From NCBI RefSeq assembly GCF_963259705.1, contig NC_081842.1:34499796-34563795 (forward strand): a DNA stretch of 64,000 nucleotides, read 5' to 3'. Under the pieces are notes generated by a model. It was not told the origin of the DNA and did not search any database. It saw only the letters and a list, made by a program, of their open reading frames with translations. The translations under genes and the position numbers were made by a program. Below are positions 1-10,527 of the stretch, piece after piece (the first letter of the stretch is position 1; each line of letters begins with the position of its first letter). The DNA is from Myotis daubentonii (lineage: Eukaryota > Chordata > Mammalia > Chiroptera > Vespertilionidae).

Positions 1-798
1 TCCCTAGACAGCTGCTGTAGGGCGATGGTGGGAACATGGGAAGAAAACACCATGATGTAGAAAAGGGCACAGATCTGGAAATGATCCCTGTTGTGGCGTT
101 AGCCTCTCATGTGGATGAAGGTAACTCATGACACCTATCTGAGGCTCTTTCTTCATACATCAATTTATGACTAGTTGCTATGTTCCTTTACTGTCATGCA
201 ATTCTTAGATCAGATGACTATGAGATATCTCCATTTAATAAACAGATGTGTTCTTTCAGAAGTGTGACTCATACTTTATTGATTTTTCCAGGTATATTTG
301 AGCTCAAAGTAAGTCATATAGACTAAAATGAAATATATTTTATCTAAGAATAATATTTTTCCTATATTAGTATTTGCTTTAGTTACATGTATACATACTT
401 CCTTGTGTAATACGATAGAAACTCAAATTATACAGAATATAATATAATGAATAGTATAAAAAGTACTTAAGTCTTACCGCTCATAAACACACTAAAAACA
501 TCAAGCATTACATTAATACATAACTTTCAACAGCTTTGAAGGGTGTGGGCCTTGGGTGGAGGGTCCTTAAGGCAAGAAGCTGAAAGCTAAGAGCCCTGGT
601 AATTTGGGCACACATTTTACTGTTGAGACATTTTGAACCCAAGGACTGCTGATGCCTGGCATATTGGAACTCTTGCACTGTTTGTGATCAAAATCCTAAA
701 AGACTAGATGCCCCTGTTTGCTCTAAACGTCTGCAGTTTTATGATTTGTACACAGCTTTACACCTGAAACTCCCTCTCATGTCAGTCTTTGAAATTTG
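1..798. other. Unannotated AT-rich sequence
   Basis: No gene, splice-flanked exon or recognisable repeat was seen on either strand. The sequence is ordinary AT-rich mammalian DNA with stops in all frames. A TSD copy for the next SINE begins at 799. Confidence 0.6.
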
Positions 799-811
799 AG
801 AATCTATTTTT

Positions 812-879
812 CTTTTCTGTTTTTGTTTACTGATTTGAGAGAGAGAGAGGAAAAGATGGAAGGAGAGAGGGGGAGGAAG

Positions 880-950
<71 letters not shown>

Positions 951-1094
951 TAGAAAGGGAGTCATCGATTTGTTGTTTGACTACTTTATGCATTCATTGG
1001 TTGATTCTTGTATGTGCTCTGACCTGGGATTGAACCAGGAAACTTGGCATACCAGGATGATGCTCTAACCAACTGAGCTACCTGGCCAAGACCT
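812..1094 (-). mobile_element. VES-related tRNA-derived SINE
   Basis: Read on the minus strand, the element opens with a tRNA-like head. It has a box A match (TAGCTCAGTTGG) and a box B match (GGTTCAATCCC), so it resembles an RNA polymerase III promoter of a tRNA-derived SINE. A body containing CAACCAATGAATGCATAA and a long CT/GA-rich tail follow. A 13-bp TSD (AGAATCTATTTTT) sits at 799-811 and 1095-1107, which defines the insertion. The same subfamily occurs at 61955-62208. SINEs of this kind move with L1 enzymes. The open frames through it are products of the GA tract. Confidence 0.9.
883..950. repeat. (GA)n microsatellite in SINE tail
   Basis: This is a nearly pure GA dinucleotide run inside the SINE, with a few interruptions. 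It lies where other SINE copies carry a polypyrimidine/GA segment, so it probably expanded from the element's own sequence. Confidence 0.95.
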
Positions 1095-1107
1095 AGAATC
1101 TATTTTT

Positions 1108-2520
1108 TAAAACCCAAGTCAACTTATCATTTTAAACCGGACTGACTTAACTGATTTGCTGTCTCTCCCACCTCCCATCTTACAAAGTGACACAAAATAA
1201 ATACTTTCGGATTTAGCAATCACACTGTTGTACTAGCTTTGAAAATCAATCCACAAGTACCACAGCAAAAAAAAAAAAAAGAAAAGAAAAAAGACAGAAA
1301 ATTATGTTGCCACTTTGGAAATAAAAAAAGGGTAAACTATTAAAGTCCTCCATTTGTTGAACTATATGGGGTATCTTCAGGATGTTACTATTTTCTTATT
1401 TTACTATCTGCAAACAAGTATCTCTTTATTCCCTATATCCAGCATATTATAAAAATTTAAATTCAAAATGACCAAGAGCTAATAATAGAAAGACAACTGT
1501 ATTTAAAAAAGAAATGTTTAAATTTTATTATTGTATTGCCCTATGGGTAAAAACATTTCCCTTGTAAAAACATTTTCTTTTTTTTTTTTACTTTGCTGTA
1601 TCACTGGCATCATTCTGCAATTACCAGTTTGTTACCATCTTCACATGCACAGTGAGCCTGGAAAGAGATTTCCAGCCTCTTCTCTTCCATTCTGAATTCT
1701 CAGAGGACGATATTGTGCTGGATTTGAGAAGATGCATGAGTGAAGAAAAATGAACTCTGTCAGATTTCTCTGCTTTGAACTGAGTCATATATTTACCCTG
1801 TAGCCATACACCAGGTAAAGCAGAAGAATAGAATGATTTGTCATTTTCTGCTCTGGTATGTTTAATTTCAGACACCTTTTTACTGTCTGAAGAAACAATT
1901 ACCTTTTGTTTTAAAATTATAATCTAGTAATCAAGCCTCTGAAGGGCCTGAGTAAAATGCAACGGCTTGTTTTATTTCAAGGAGCATTGCCATGTGGCTA
2001 AGTTTTCAAGTTATGAATTCTCTTATTCATCACAGTTGTTGATTAAAATGGGTCATGGTTTTTATCATTGGTTATCCCATTGTAAACACACAACTTTAAT
2101 ATCAAAAAGGAATCAGCACCGTGGTTTCCACTATAATTCCTAACTCATACATTATTGATGTCATTTGGAATGTCGGTTTTAAACCTTTGAGTACTGAGCT
2201 CAAATGAAAATTTTATATGAGACTTCTTATTCATCATTAGAACTAAATTGCAAGTATAGTTCATGCAGCTAGTGCTGGATTTTTCATTACTACAATATTT
2301 CTGCAAAATTCAGAATGGTCTGAAAATGATCTTCAAATTATTTATTAATATATTCACAACCTTAGAAACCAACTCTTAATGTCAGTGGTTAATTGAACTC
2401 ATTCATGGACTATGTCTTAATTTGAAAAGGTCTTTTGTCTATAATGAAACCTAAGCTTTTGGATTGGAGAAAATAATAATTAAATTAAAGTTGTTTCTGT
2501 TTATTATAGAGATGTATATG
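1108..2520. other. Unannotated AT-rich sequence
   Basis: There is no gene and no repeat I can name. Short A-runs occur near 1267. The stretch just before 2521 resembles, with indels, the flank of the inverted match at 7113-7149. Confidence 0.55.
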
Positions 2521-2557
2521 TATAAAAGAAGAGCTTTCACCAATTGTGTAAGTACTA
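2521..2557 (+). repeat. 37-bp perfect inverted match to 7113-7149
   Basis: These 37 bases equal the reverse complement of 7113-7149 with no mismatch, although the flanks on both sides have diverged. The core includes GAGCTTTCACCAATTGTG. It is not a simple repeat. It may be two copies of one unidentified dispersed repeat in opposite orientation. Confidence 0.9.
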
Positions 2558-2569
2558 TAACTGAAATAT

Positions 2570-3246
2570 AGTACTGAAATACTATAGATTAACTGAAATA
2601 TTCTATTTCAGTATGGTTTAATTTCACTTTGTTTATTGTTGTAGCCTTGCTTTGCACAGAAATTAATCTTGTAAAAAAAAAAAAGAAGGGAAGGAAAGGA
2701 CATTTTCCTAATTCAAGGGATTTGGTATTTTATATAGTTTGACAGAAAAGTAATAAAGTATTTTGAGCCACTTCCCAATAACAACACTATGAACACTATA
2801 CCATGCTCTCCAAGAGCTTATCATAGAGCTGTGCTTTTCAAAAGTACTGTTTATATTCTAAAAAGTTTGCCTCTTTCATTTTTCCTGCCTCTCTATAACT
2901 GTGACCCAGCAAAGTGTGTTAATCTGTATCTTTGGACCAATAGCAAGCCACACCTATTCAGAGAGACCCCCATGCAGGAGTTTTGGAAAGGGTCCTTGTT
3001 TTACTCTTCAGCATGTTACGCACACATGAGATATGAAGGAAGGAGTCAACAGTGAAAGAGGCATTTGATAATATTCTTTGAATCCATTGATACAATAAAT
3101 AAAATCACTTCACTAAAACAGTTTTATCCCCCATTGAAAAGTTGAATTTTCTTCTCTCAGACTGTTTTCTCATCTGTATATTTAGAGCCTTGAGCCCAAT
3201 AATATATAGATATGGTCTCTTATTTTACATATTTGATTTTTTTTTC
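2570..3246. other. Unannotated sequence
   Basis: Mostly unique-looking AT-rich DNA with a short A-run near 2672. No coding potential was seen beyond chance-length frames. Confidence 0.55.
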
Positions 3247-3261
3247 AAGATGTTATGTAGA

Positions 3262-3413
3262 CCGAAGGACTTGTATGCATGCATATAAGCATAACCAATG
3301 GACACAAGACACTGGGGGGTATGGGAGGCTAGGGGAAGGTCAAGGGGAGAAAAAAAAAGGAGACACATATAATACTCTTTGTAATACTTTAAGCAATAAA
3401 ACAATTTAAAAAA
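3262..3413 (+). mobile_element. 5'-truncated L1, 3' UTR end only
   Basis: The fragment shares its sequence order with 14455-14695 and 35398-35590: the CTAACCAATGGACACA-type core, a G-rich purine tract, a GACACATAT-type stretch, an AATAAA signal and an A-tail. The 15-bp TSD AAGATGTTATGTAGA is perfect at 3247-3261 and 3414-3428. This is the hallmark of target-primed reverse transcription by L1, and about 150 bp were inserted. The G-rich tract is typical of mammalian L1 3' UTRs. It is a dead copy with no coding sequence. Confidence 0.85.
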
Positions 3414-3584
3414 AAGATGTTATGTAGAGCACATGCACTGAACATTGTCCATGATCCAAATGTGAAAATATTTTGTAAAGTTGTTCACAGTATTCTTCTG
3501 ATATGTCTAAATCTCAATTGCATCAACAGTTATATCACTCCTACACCTTTTTATTCCTATTTTTTTAAGTATGCTTCTTGTTTA

Positions 3585-4130
3585 TTTTCCTAATCAATCC
3601 TGCTGGAGGTATGTTTACTTGATAAATCTTTCAAAGAGTCAATGTTTGGTATTATTAACCCACACTCTTTGTTTCTTTGCTTTTCTTATTATTAGTTATA
3701 TTTCATGCTTATTTTTCTTCTTCTTTTGTTGTTTTAGGTTTACTTTGTTATATTTTGTAATTTTTTTTACTAGAACAGTTAAGTCATTAATTTTAGTTTT
3801 ACTTTTTATTAAGTATGTGACATTAATAAATATTTCTTAACATTGACATTTAAATACATCCTAAATATTTTAGAGGTAATATTTATTGTTGTTCACTTTA
3901 CTTAAAAATATCTATTACAGTATATTCTTTGACCCATGCATTATTTAAATGTGTGTTTTTTTGAGTTTCTGAATTTCTGTGAATTTTTGGCTTCTTTTAA
4001 ATTTCTAATTATATTAATTTTATTGTGTGATTGCAGTTTGTAGGATACTAAAATTTATTCAAATTTCTTTTTAAATTCATTTTAGTTATGTAAAGATTGT
4101 GTATTTGATTCTAGAGCATCAAAACTACTT
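3585..4130 (-). mobile_element. L1M ORF2 remnant (minus strand)
   Basis: The plus strand reads like the complement of the reverse-transcriptase region of an old L1: a TCCTGCTGGAGGTATGTTTA segment, later TCTTTGACCCATGCATTATT, then GTGTGTTT. This order matches remembered antisense L1 ORF2. It is heavily decayed with stops in every frame. The subfamily cannot be fixed by eye. Confidence 0.65.
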
Positions 4131-4274
4131 TCAAAGTTAATAGATTAAGATATAGATATAAAAATTTTAGCAGGAGGAAAAATGAGTGTCATCAGATTAG
4201 TTCAAATACAGTAAAAAGAATAACAAAATTGCCCAGGAAATTTGCATCAGTTCTCTACTCTTTAGAGAGATGAA

Positions 4275-4378
4275 ATATATATATATAGATATAGATATAG
4301 ATATAGATATAGATATAGATATAGATATAGATATAGATATAGATATAGATATATTAAATATAGATATAGATATAGATA
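4275..4378. repeat. (AGATAT)n hexanucleotide microsatellite
   Basis: An almost perfect six-base repeat of about 16 units with one ATTAAAT interruption near 4353, preceded by a short (AT)n run. Confidence 0.95.
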
Positions 4379-4818
4379 ATTAAAATTTATTATAACCTTG
4401 TGCTTAAAGAAACATATTCCACAAGAAGATTTTCTGTGTCAAATCATTAGGGACAGGTTACCTGTTGACATGATCTGAAAGTACACATACTTCAGAAAGG
4501 AGGCATATTCAAGGGATAGGCCTGTGGAGTACAGGCTTAAAAGGCTGTTGAAGAAATCCATGCCCATTGCCTGTACTAGTCAGTGTAAACATAAAAGGGT
4601 AGCCAAAGAGTATTAGACATCGCCTTTGAGTGGACAAGGTTTTCATAACCTAGGTTTATACTTCCTTTCCTATAGTTCAGTCACAGTGCATGATTAATAT
4701 TCAATGCCATTTATCTCCTTTTAGGTGTTTTTTTTTTTATTAGCCTGTTGTAAAGTCAGATAAGGCCTCATTATATCTCATAATTTAAAAGCCATAAACC
4801 TTGACAACGTAAAAATTA
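4379..4818. other. Unannotated sequence
   Basis: There is no gene or nameable repeat. It contains a T-run near 4730 and ends at the Helitron insertion point. Confidence 0.5.
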
Positions 4819-5266
4819 TCCTATATAATAAAAGGGTAATATGCAAATTGACCCTAATGGCAGAATGACCAGAATGACTGCTGAACCAGTCAGTATGAGG
4901 TGCACTGACCACCTCTTGGCCCCTTTCTCCGGCCGGCAGGCTCTGATCGCCTGATGACAAATGGGGAACCGGGGTGGGTGGCGGGTGATGCGGGCAGTGC
5001 CAGACCAAGGCCCCTGCCCTGCCAGTTGTCCTACACACAGAGGGTGACCTGTGGCAGGGGCCGGGCCAGCAGGCAGGCAGGAACAGCCAACCTCTCAGTC
5101 CCTTCCCCTGGCCATCAGGCATCAATCACCGGATAGCAAACAGGGAACTGGGTGTGGGTAGCAGTGGGGGCGGGGCTTTCTGCGGGCAGCTGGGGAAGAT
5201 GGCCCTGATCACAGGTCAGGTCTAAGGACTGTACCTACACATGAATTTCATGCACCAGGACTCTAG
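4819..5266 (+). mobile_element. Non-autonomous HeliBat-type Helitron
   Basis: The 5' end is TCCTATATAATAAAAG, followed by TAATATGCAAATTGACC. The 3' end has a hairpin around ATGAATTTCAT and closes with CTAG. The element lies between host A (4818) and T (5267), the expected Helitron target, with no TSD. The GC-rich middle contrasts with the AT-rich flanks. No Rep/helicase coding is present, so it must have been moved in trans by an autonomous Helitron. Confidence 0.93.
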
Positions 5267-5316
5267 TAATATTATAAAGTAGCATAAAGTACATGGTGGA
5301 AAAATATGAGAGTTTA

Positions 5317-5545
5317 GCCCTGACCAGTTTGGTTTAGTGGATAGAGCCTTGGCCTGCAGACTGAAGGGTCCCAGTTTCAATTCCGGTCAAGGGCATGTAC
5401 CTTGGTTGTGGGCACATCCCCATTAGGGAGTGTGCAGGAGACAGCTGATTGATGTTTCTCTATCATCGATGTTTCTAACTCTCTATCCCTCCCCCTCTCC
5501 CTTCCTCTCTGTAAAAAAATCAATAAAATATATTTTAAAAAAAAA
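5317..5545 (+). mobile_element. VES SINE
   Basis: The head GCCCTGACCAGTTTGG is followed by a box A-like region (here TGGTTTAGTGG, one change from TGGCTCAGTGG) and a box B-like TTCAATTCC. The body has GGCACATCCCC and a pyrimidine-rich CTCTCCCTTCCTCTCTG, and the tail is TCAATAAAATATATTTTAAA. The 9-bp TSD GAGAGTTTA is at 5308-5316 and 5546-5554. It is an L1-mobilised, tRNA-derived element typical of vesper bats. Confidence 0.95.
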
Positions 5546-5853
5546 GAGAGTTTAAAGGAAAAGTGAGTTTTTTCCTCTTACTTTTCATACTGTAAAAATC
5601 AGTGATATATTATTTTAGCAAATCAAGAAAAATAGATAAAGACCTTAAAGTTCTTATTGCAACCACTAGACTTCTTTTAAAGTGATAAAACAAAAATAAC
5701 AACATAATTTTGAATAGACTTGGAAAATGTGAGGAGAAAAGACAATGTGTTGACTCTCCTAAATTTCTTATTTTGTATACTGGTAACAATAAATATTCTT
5801 AGAAGTTGGTAATTCTAGTAATTGGCATTTATGTGTGTTTGTAGATATATATA

Positions 5854-6349
5854 TCTATAATAATAAACGCATAATATGCTAATTAACCGGACAGCCAAAG
5901 GACCTTCCAGATGTCATTCCAGATGTCCTCTGGATGAAGCCGCCACGTTGGGGGCTGAGGCAGAGGTGGTTAGGGACGATCAGGCAGGCAGGTGTGCATT
6001 TAGGGGAGATCAGGCAGGCAGACAAGTGTTTAGGGACAATCAGGCCAGCAGGCGAGCAGTTAGGGACAATCAGGCAGGCAGGCAGAGTGGTTAGGGGCAA
6101 TCAGGCAGGTAGGCAGAGTGGTTAGGGGTGATCAGGCAGGCAGGCAGGTGAGCAGTTAGGAGCTAGTAGTCCTGGATTGTGAGAAGGATGTCTGACTGCC
6201 AGTTTAGGCCCAATCCATAGGGATCCCTGAGGGATCGGGCCTAAACCAGCAGTCGGATATCCCCCAAGGGGTCTTGGATTGTGAGAGCAGGCCAGGCTGA
6301 GGACCCCCACTGTCCCCCTGTGCACAAATTTCGTGCACCAGGCCTTTAG
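5854..6349 (+). mobile_element. Non-autonomous Helitron with internal minisatellite
   Basis: The 5' end is TCTATAATAATAAACG followed by ATAATATGCTAATTA. The 3' end has the hairpin GTGCACAAATTTCGTGCAC and ends in TTAG rather than CTAG. Host A and T flank it. The interior carries about six and a half copies of a 30-31-bp unit (5962-6165). No coding capacity; the open frames here follow the repeat. Confidence 0.92.
5962..6165 (+). repeat. 30-31-bp minisatellite inside Helitron
   Basis: The anchor ATCAGGCAGG-type sequence recurs at about 5979, 6009, 6039, 6069, 6100 and 6131, so spacing is 30-31 bp. Units contain GATCAGGCAGGCAGG and a GAGCAGTTAGG-like segment. The same unit appears about once in the related Helitron at 43491-43745 and at the end of 56630-56990, so copy number differs between elements. 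Confidence 0.9.
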
Positions 6350-7112
6350 TACAACTATAATTGTTTAACAAGACAACTTTGATAATGATAACATTTAGTT
6401 ATTAGTAATAAAAATAAAAATGATTGCCAATAGAACAATTAAAAATAAAAACTTTTGAATAGTGCAGATGAGGTACTGAAGTATATATGTGTGTTTCTGA
6501 ACTTTTAATTTTATACCCCTCTGTATAGTTAAAATATTTAATCAGAAGCATGAATTTTAATTATTTATTTAATATTCTATACTTAGGCAAAGAAACTCTG
6601 TTCAGATAATTACCTAGTGTATATATTGATATAGAAATAAAACTTTTTATATCAATAAGTAAAGTAAAATAAAAACGTAATACATATTACATATTCTGAG
6701 TATATAAAAGTGGTCAAGGTGTATATATGTATGTATTAATCTATTCATGAAAAATATCCAGAGAGAAACACACCAAACTAATAACAATGACTATTTATTT
6801 GGGCAGTATTTTATTTCATATTTTATTTTATTGTTTATATAACTTTTTCACTAGTACAATATATAGATTATACAATACAAATTTTTATAGAAAAAATGAG
6901 ATCCTGCATAACTGAGTTGGCAAGATAGATAACCAACTAATTTTCTTTGAGCCTCCAATGTTCAGGTTTTCAACTCTGTGGGTACAGGAATACTCTGTCC
7001 TTGCCCACTATTCTAATCTTGGATGATCTCTAAATTCATAATAAAATGCTTTAAATATTTCTGAAATGAATTACTAAATGTAAGCAGAATGCTTAATATA
7101 ATATGTGACATT
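6350..7112. other. Unannotated AT-rich sequence
   Basis: Very AT-rich, with no gene and no repeat family I can name. Confidence 0.55.
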
Positions 7113-7149
7113 TAGTACTTACACAATTGGTGAAAGCTCTTCTTTTATA
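7113..7149 (-). repeat. 37-bp perfect inverted match to 2521-2557
   Basis: This is the partner of the plus-strand segment at 2521-2557. The two lie about 4.6 kb apart in opposite orientation. The adjoining bases (about 7150-7170) show looser similarity to those before 2521, which suggests homology wider than the perfect core. Confidence 0.9.
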
Positions 7150-7327
7150 AAATAATCTATATAAACCATTAAGAATTGATAGCTTTTGGTAATTAAAATT
7201 AAAAATTACTTCAATAGCAATGTGAGTGATGGCTGATGGAAATCTTATTTTTCTATTATTTTCCTATATGTAGTTTCAAAATTATCTATTTGTACACAAA
7301 TTACATTATTAAATTAAATAAAAAACT

Positions 7328-7711
7328 CTATTTAACAGTTAACTTCATATTACTTTGGTTCAAGATTAACAGCAGAATATTTTCATTTGTGCCTTTATAT
7401 TTTTTCAATGGCATATACTTGCATTTTTTGTGGTTTTTATTTAATCTAGATTTCTCTAAAATGGATAATACATTTTCTAAAGATTCTTTATTATCATCCT
7501 TCATATCAGCAAACCAACAGTAGAAATCTTGTCTTACTTTTAGGCTTAGAATTCTATTAAACAGAGCGATTTTTTTTTTGTAGGTTCTATCTACAATAAA
7601 ATTATATTGAGTGCAAGAGTATATCATGACATGTACTTCCTCAATTAATTTCATTGTGAATGTGCTAGAACTCATGTCATTGAAGTCATTCTGAATATCT
7701 TCCATAGACAA
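7328..7711 (-). other. Open frame of about 127 codons, unrecognised
   Basis: The frame runs on the minus strand in very AT-rich DNA. The product would be rich in Lys, Asp, Asn and Glu, with FYCWFADMKDDNKESLENVL-type content that looks more protein-like than most frames here. Its first codon in the open stretch is TTG, and the first ATG is two codons later. I see no promoter, splice sites, poly-A tail or TSD that would mark an exon or a processed copy. In AT-rich DNA one such frame per window is close to chance. I recognise no family, and chance is the likeliest explanation. Confidence 0.15.
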
Positions 7712-8781
7712 TAAGCTTCAGTCATGACCAAAGTGAGGAAAAGGAAGCATATGAACATGACTAATTTGATGGCTATGACTTCCGATTAGTATCCATTTCC
7801 CTTTAGGGTTTGAACTAATGTTGAAAAAAAAGTAAAATTTAAGCTGGAGGTATTTTCTGCTCTTCCTTGCTTTGTATAAATCAGTGTGCTACTGGCAAGA
7901 TTGGCATTCCACAGACTGACGGTGATCATAATGCAGAAACCTACAAGATGAGGTCTGGAAGTCTCCAGACAGAAGGGAACTTGGTCAGCTGTCATTGAGT
8001 ATATATTTTATATGAATGAAGGGAAAGTGATCAGTCCATTGCAACACACAGAGTTAATTCTTCCTTTAAATCTGATACGCTTATGATATGGATGATGGAG
8101 GTAAGAGGAAAGTTGGAAGAATAGTAATCTGTCTCAAATGGAAACATTATGATCAGAAGGAAAAATTTAACCATTTTGTTTTGGTATAAATAAAGTTATC
8201 AATCTACTACTAGATTGTTCAACGGCTTGTTTAAATGCAAGAATTTAATATAGTGTTCATGAAATATGATATTATGTGTCTTAGTTTCACACACATAATA
8301 TGCTAGGAAAAATAACCCCTTGTCTCCATTGTAGAAATGAGATATAAGTAACATATTATAAATTTGTCCTAGTTTGTGGAAGTGACAGCTAATAGATGTA
8401 CATATTGGCAATTTGCTTAGTAGATTATCATTTACTGTCACATTTTTAATTAGAATGTGATAGTCCTTTGTCTTTAATCTATTTACATCATAGATAACAA
8501 ATTTCTTTCCCTTAAGCAAAACCTTTATTTATCATAAGGCAATTTTACCAAAACTGTTACATGAAAGAAGAAACCATACTAGGAATCATTTAACTTTTGA
8601 ATTTTCAGACTACTTGACATCTTGAACAAAATAATGAAAATATTTTATTTTTACTAATATTTGCACATTTGCCTTTCCCAAAACATTCATATTTTGTCTG
8701 TTTACCTTAAATATGTAATTATTTCTACCATTAATTTTGTAACCATGCCATGAAAATTTGAGTAGACTTAAGACATGTCAC

Positions 8782-8787
<6 letters not shown>
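7712..8787. other. Unannotated AT-rich sequence
   Basis: There is no repeat I can name. A 106-codon minus-strand frame near 8199-8519 has no supporting feature and is treated as chance. Confidence 0.5.
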
Positions 8788-8847
<60 letters not shown>

Positions 8848-8848
8848 G
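8788..8848. repeat. (TA)n microsatellite
   Basis: A near-perfect TA dinucleotide run of about 60 bp with one ATACAT interruption. Confidence 0.97.
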
Positions 8849-9510
8849 CATATTTATAAATAAAACAAGTACAAAGGATGGTAAATATTTCTAGTCAGTC
8901 TGAATGCAGGAATCACCTCCATGGCTTTAACAATGGCACACGAAGGGACTGTTAAAGTAAACGGTCCTACTGATAAGCAGGGGTTATTTGTAGAAGAATT
9001 CTGCAAATGTGGGTTGTGGAGGAGGAGGATGGAAAAAGTAGAGTAAGAGATTCTGACTGCCTTTTGGGGAGAAAAATCACATGGTTTTGACTGGATATGT
9101 GATACCTTTCTATCAGCTTCTATTGGAAGTATAAACATATAGATAATATTTACTAATGAAACTTAGTTTTAGATATTTGGATTGGACTGTCAAATAGATG
9201 GTTTAATTAGCTGCTATTAACTCCAGAGTAAGATTTTGAATTTAACATAATACAGTATTTGTCTAAAGTAAATGCCACTCCATATTAAGTGACAACTTCA
9301 GCTTTATTCTAGAGACTCAGTATGAAGTAAATATAACCTCAGTTGTGTTACTTTTTTACTTTCTCAATTTTGAACTCATCGTTACACCTTTAATTTCCTA
9401 AGATCTTAAAATCACATACAGACTATTATTTCAGTGTCTTTAAGAAAGACAGTTTCTCACCTACAAAATGCTTTAATCTACACGGCTGCTTATTTCTTGA
9501 GCTACATCAT
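8849..9510. other. Unannotated sequence
   Basis: No gene or named repeat was seen. Confidence 0.5.
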
Positions 9511-9514
9511 AATA

Positions 9515-9755
9515 ACCAACAGTTATTGGACATATTATGTGCCAGAACCTAAGTTATTTACATGTACTAAGTCATTTACTCCTGAGTACATCTCTATGAG
9601 AAAGGTCCTGTTATATTTGCAAGCTTACATATAAAAATCTGAGGCACAGAAAGAGGAAGAAACTTGATCAAGGTAACCCAACTGGGAAGTGGAAAGGTGA
9701 TGTTTAAATTTAGTTAGTTTGACTCCAGAGACTTTGCCTTGAATCTTAAACATGA
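9515..9755 (-). mobile_element. MIR SINE (ancient)
   Basis: The plus strand shows the complement of MIR in the right order: TTATGTGCCAGAACCTA, a TTTACATGTACTAAGTCATT segment, then TCTGAGGCACAGAAAG, and a degraded GGTAACCCAACTGGGAAGTG. It is an old mammalian tRNA-derived SINE, diverged, with no visible TSD. Confidence 0.75.
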
Positions 9756-10224
9756 TGATTTGGTGTTTTGAAATGCAGATGTTTCTTGGAAGGGTGATCC
9801 TAAATATGGTTATTAGACGTTATTCTTCAAAACGAATGACACGAAAGAAGACTGATGGGCATACATTTGACATTAGAAGACAGATGGCTCTTTGGGGAGG
9901 AGAGAACTAAGATGCTAGAATCTTAGATACACAAGATCCTTACTTCACAATTTTGATTAGAAAAATCTGTGAGACTGTCCTGTGCTCTTAGCCAGGTGGA
10001 TCCGAAGGCTGAGAAGTAAGGTGCGGTAGGCTCCCTCTTCACCTGCCTAGTTCAACAGCATTAGGCCTGCACAGTTGAAAGAGAGCACTAAAGGGACCAG
10101 ATAACTATGGCCACATCTGCTTCTTTCCCTTGGGCCTGACATCTGTGACTTCGTCAGGGTACATTTGTAGTTTGGCAGAATATGGTTGCAGAATAGTTTT
10201 GTGGAATGCTCTGCAAGCAAGTCA
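9756..10224. other. Unannotated sequence
   Basis: No gene was seen. A C/T- and G-containing stretch near 10000-10110 is less AT-rich than its surroundings but carries no motif I recognise. Confidence 0.5.
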
Positions 10225-10315
10225 TAAGAGAGCTCATATTGTGGAGTTGTATATCTTAAACCTATATAATTTCATTAACCAATGTCACCCCAATGAATTC
10301 AATAAAAAAAGAAAA
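10225..10315 (+). mobile_element. Probable L1 3' end
   Basis: The segment holds TTGTATATCTTAAACC, AACCAATGTCACCCCAA and an AATTCAATAAAAAAAG end. These resemble the terminal bases and poly-A signal of a mammalian L1. No TSD was found. A different retroelement 3' end is possible. Confidence 0.5.
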
Positions 10316-10424
10316 TTTCTAATGGAGGGGTGCAGGTTTTGAAAACTGTAATAACAGTTATTAGATAGCAATTCTTTTTCTACATTATGTTACTGACAGG
10401 AGCTAATGTATGTTTCTCTGTACA

Positions 10425-10444
10425 TGAATGAATGAGTGAATGAA

Positions 10445-10524
<80 letters not shown>
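10425..10524. repeat. Compound (GAAT)n-(TA)n-(GA)n microsatellite
   Basis: Three motifs follow each other: about six GAAT-like units, about 19 TA units, then about 19 GA units. Compound tracts of this kind often grow from slippage at motif borders. Confidence 0.97.

Positions 10525-10527
<3 letters not shown>

Noticed and set aside
739..1068. Ser-Leu and Arg-Glu repeat frames at 739-993 and 796-1068
   Set aside because: Translation of the (GA)n tract of a SINE. The same applies to 18507-18734.
5317..5545. tRNA gene suggested by box A and box B motifs in this and the other SINEs
   Set aside because: There is no complete cloverleaf; the motifs are the Pol III promoter of VES SINEs with bodies, tails and TSDs.
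5962..6165. CRISPR-like spacing of 30-bp repeats
   Set aside because: Units are contiguous without unique spacers and lie in a eukaryotic Helitron; it is a minisatellite.
8199..8519. 106-codon minus-strand frame
   Set aside because: AT-rich composition, no match, no supporting feature.
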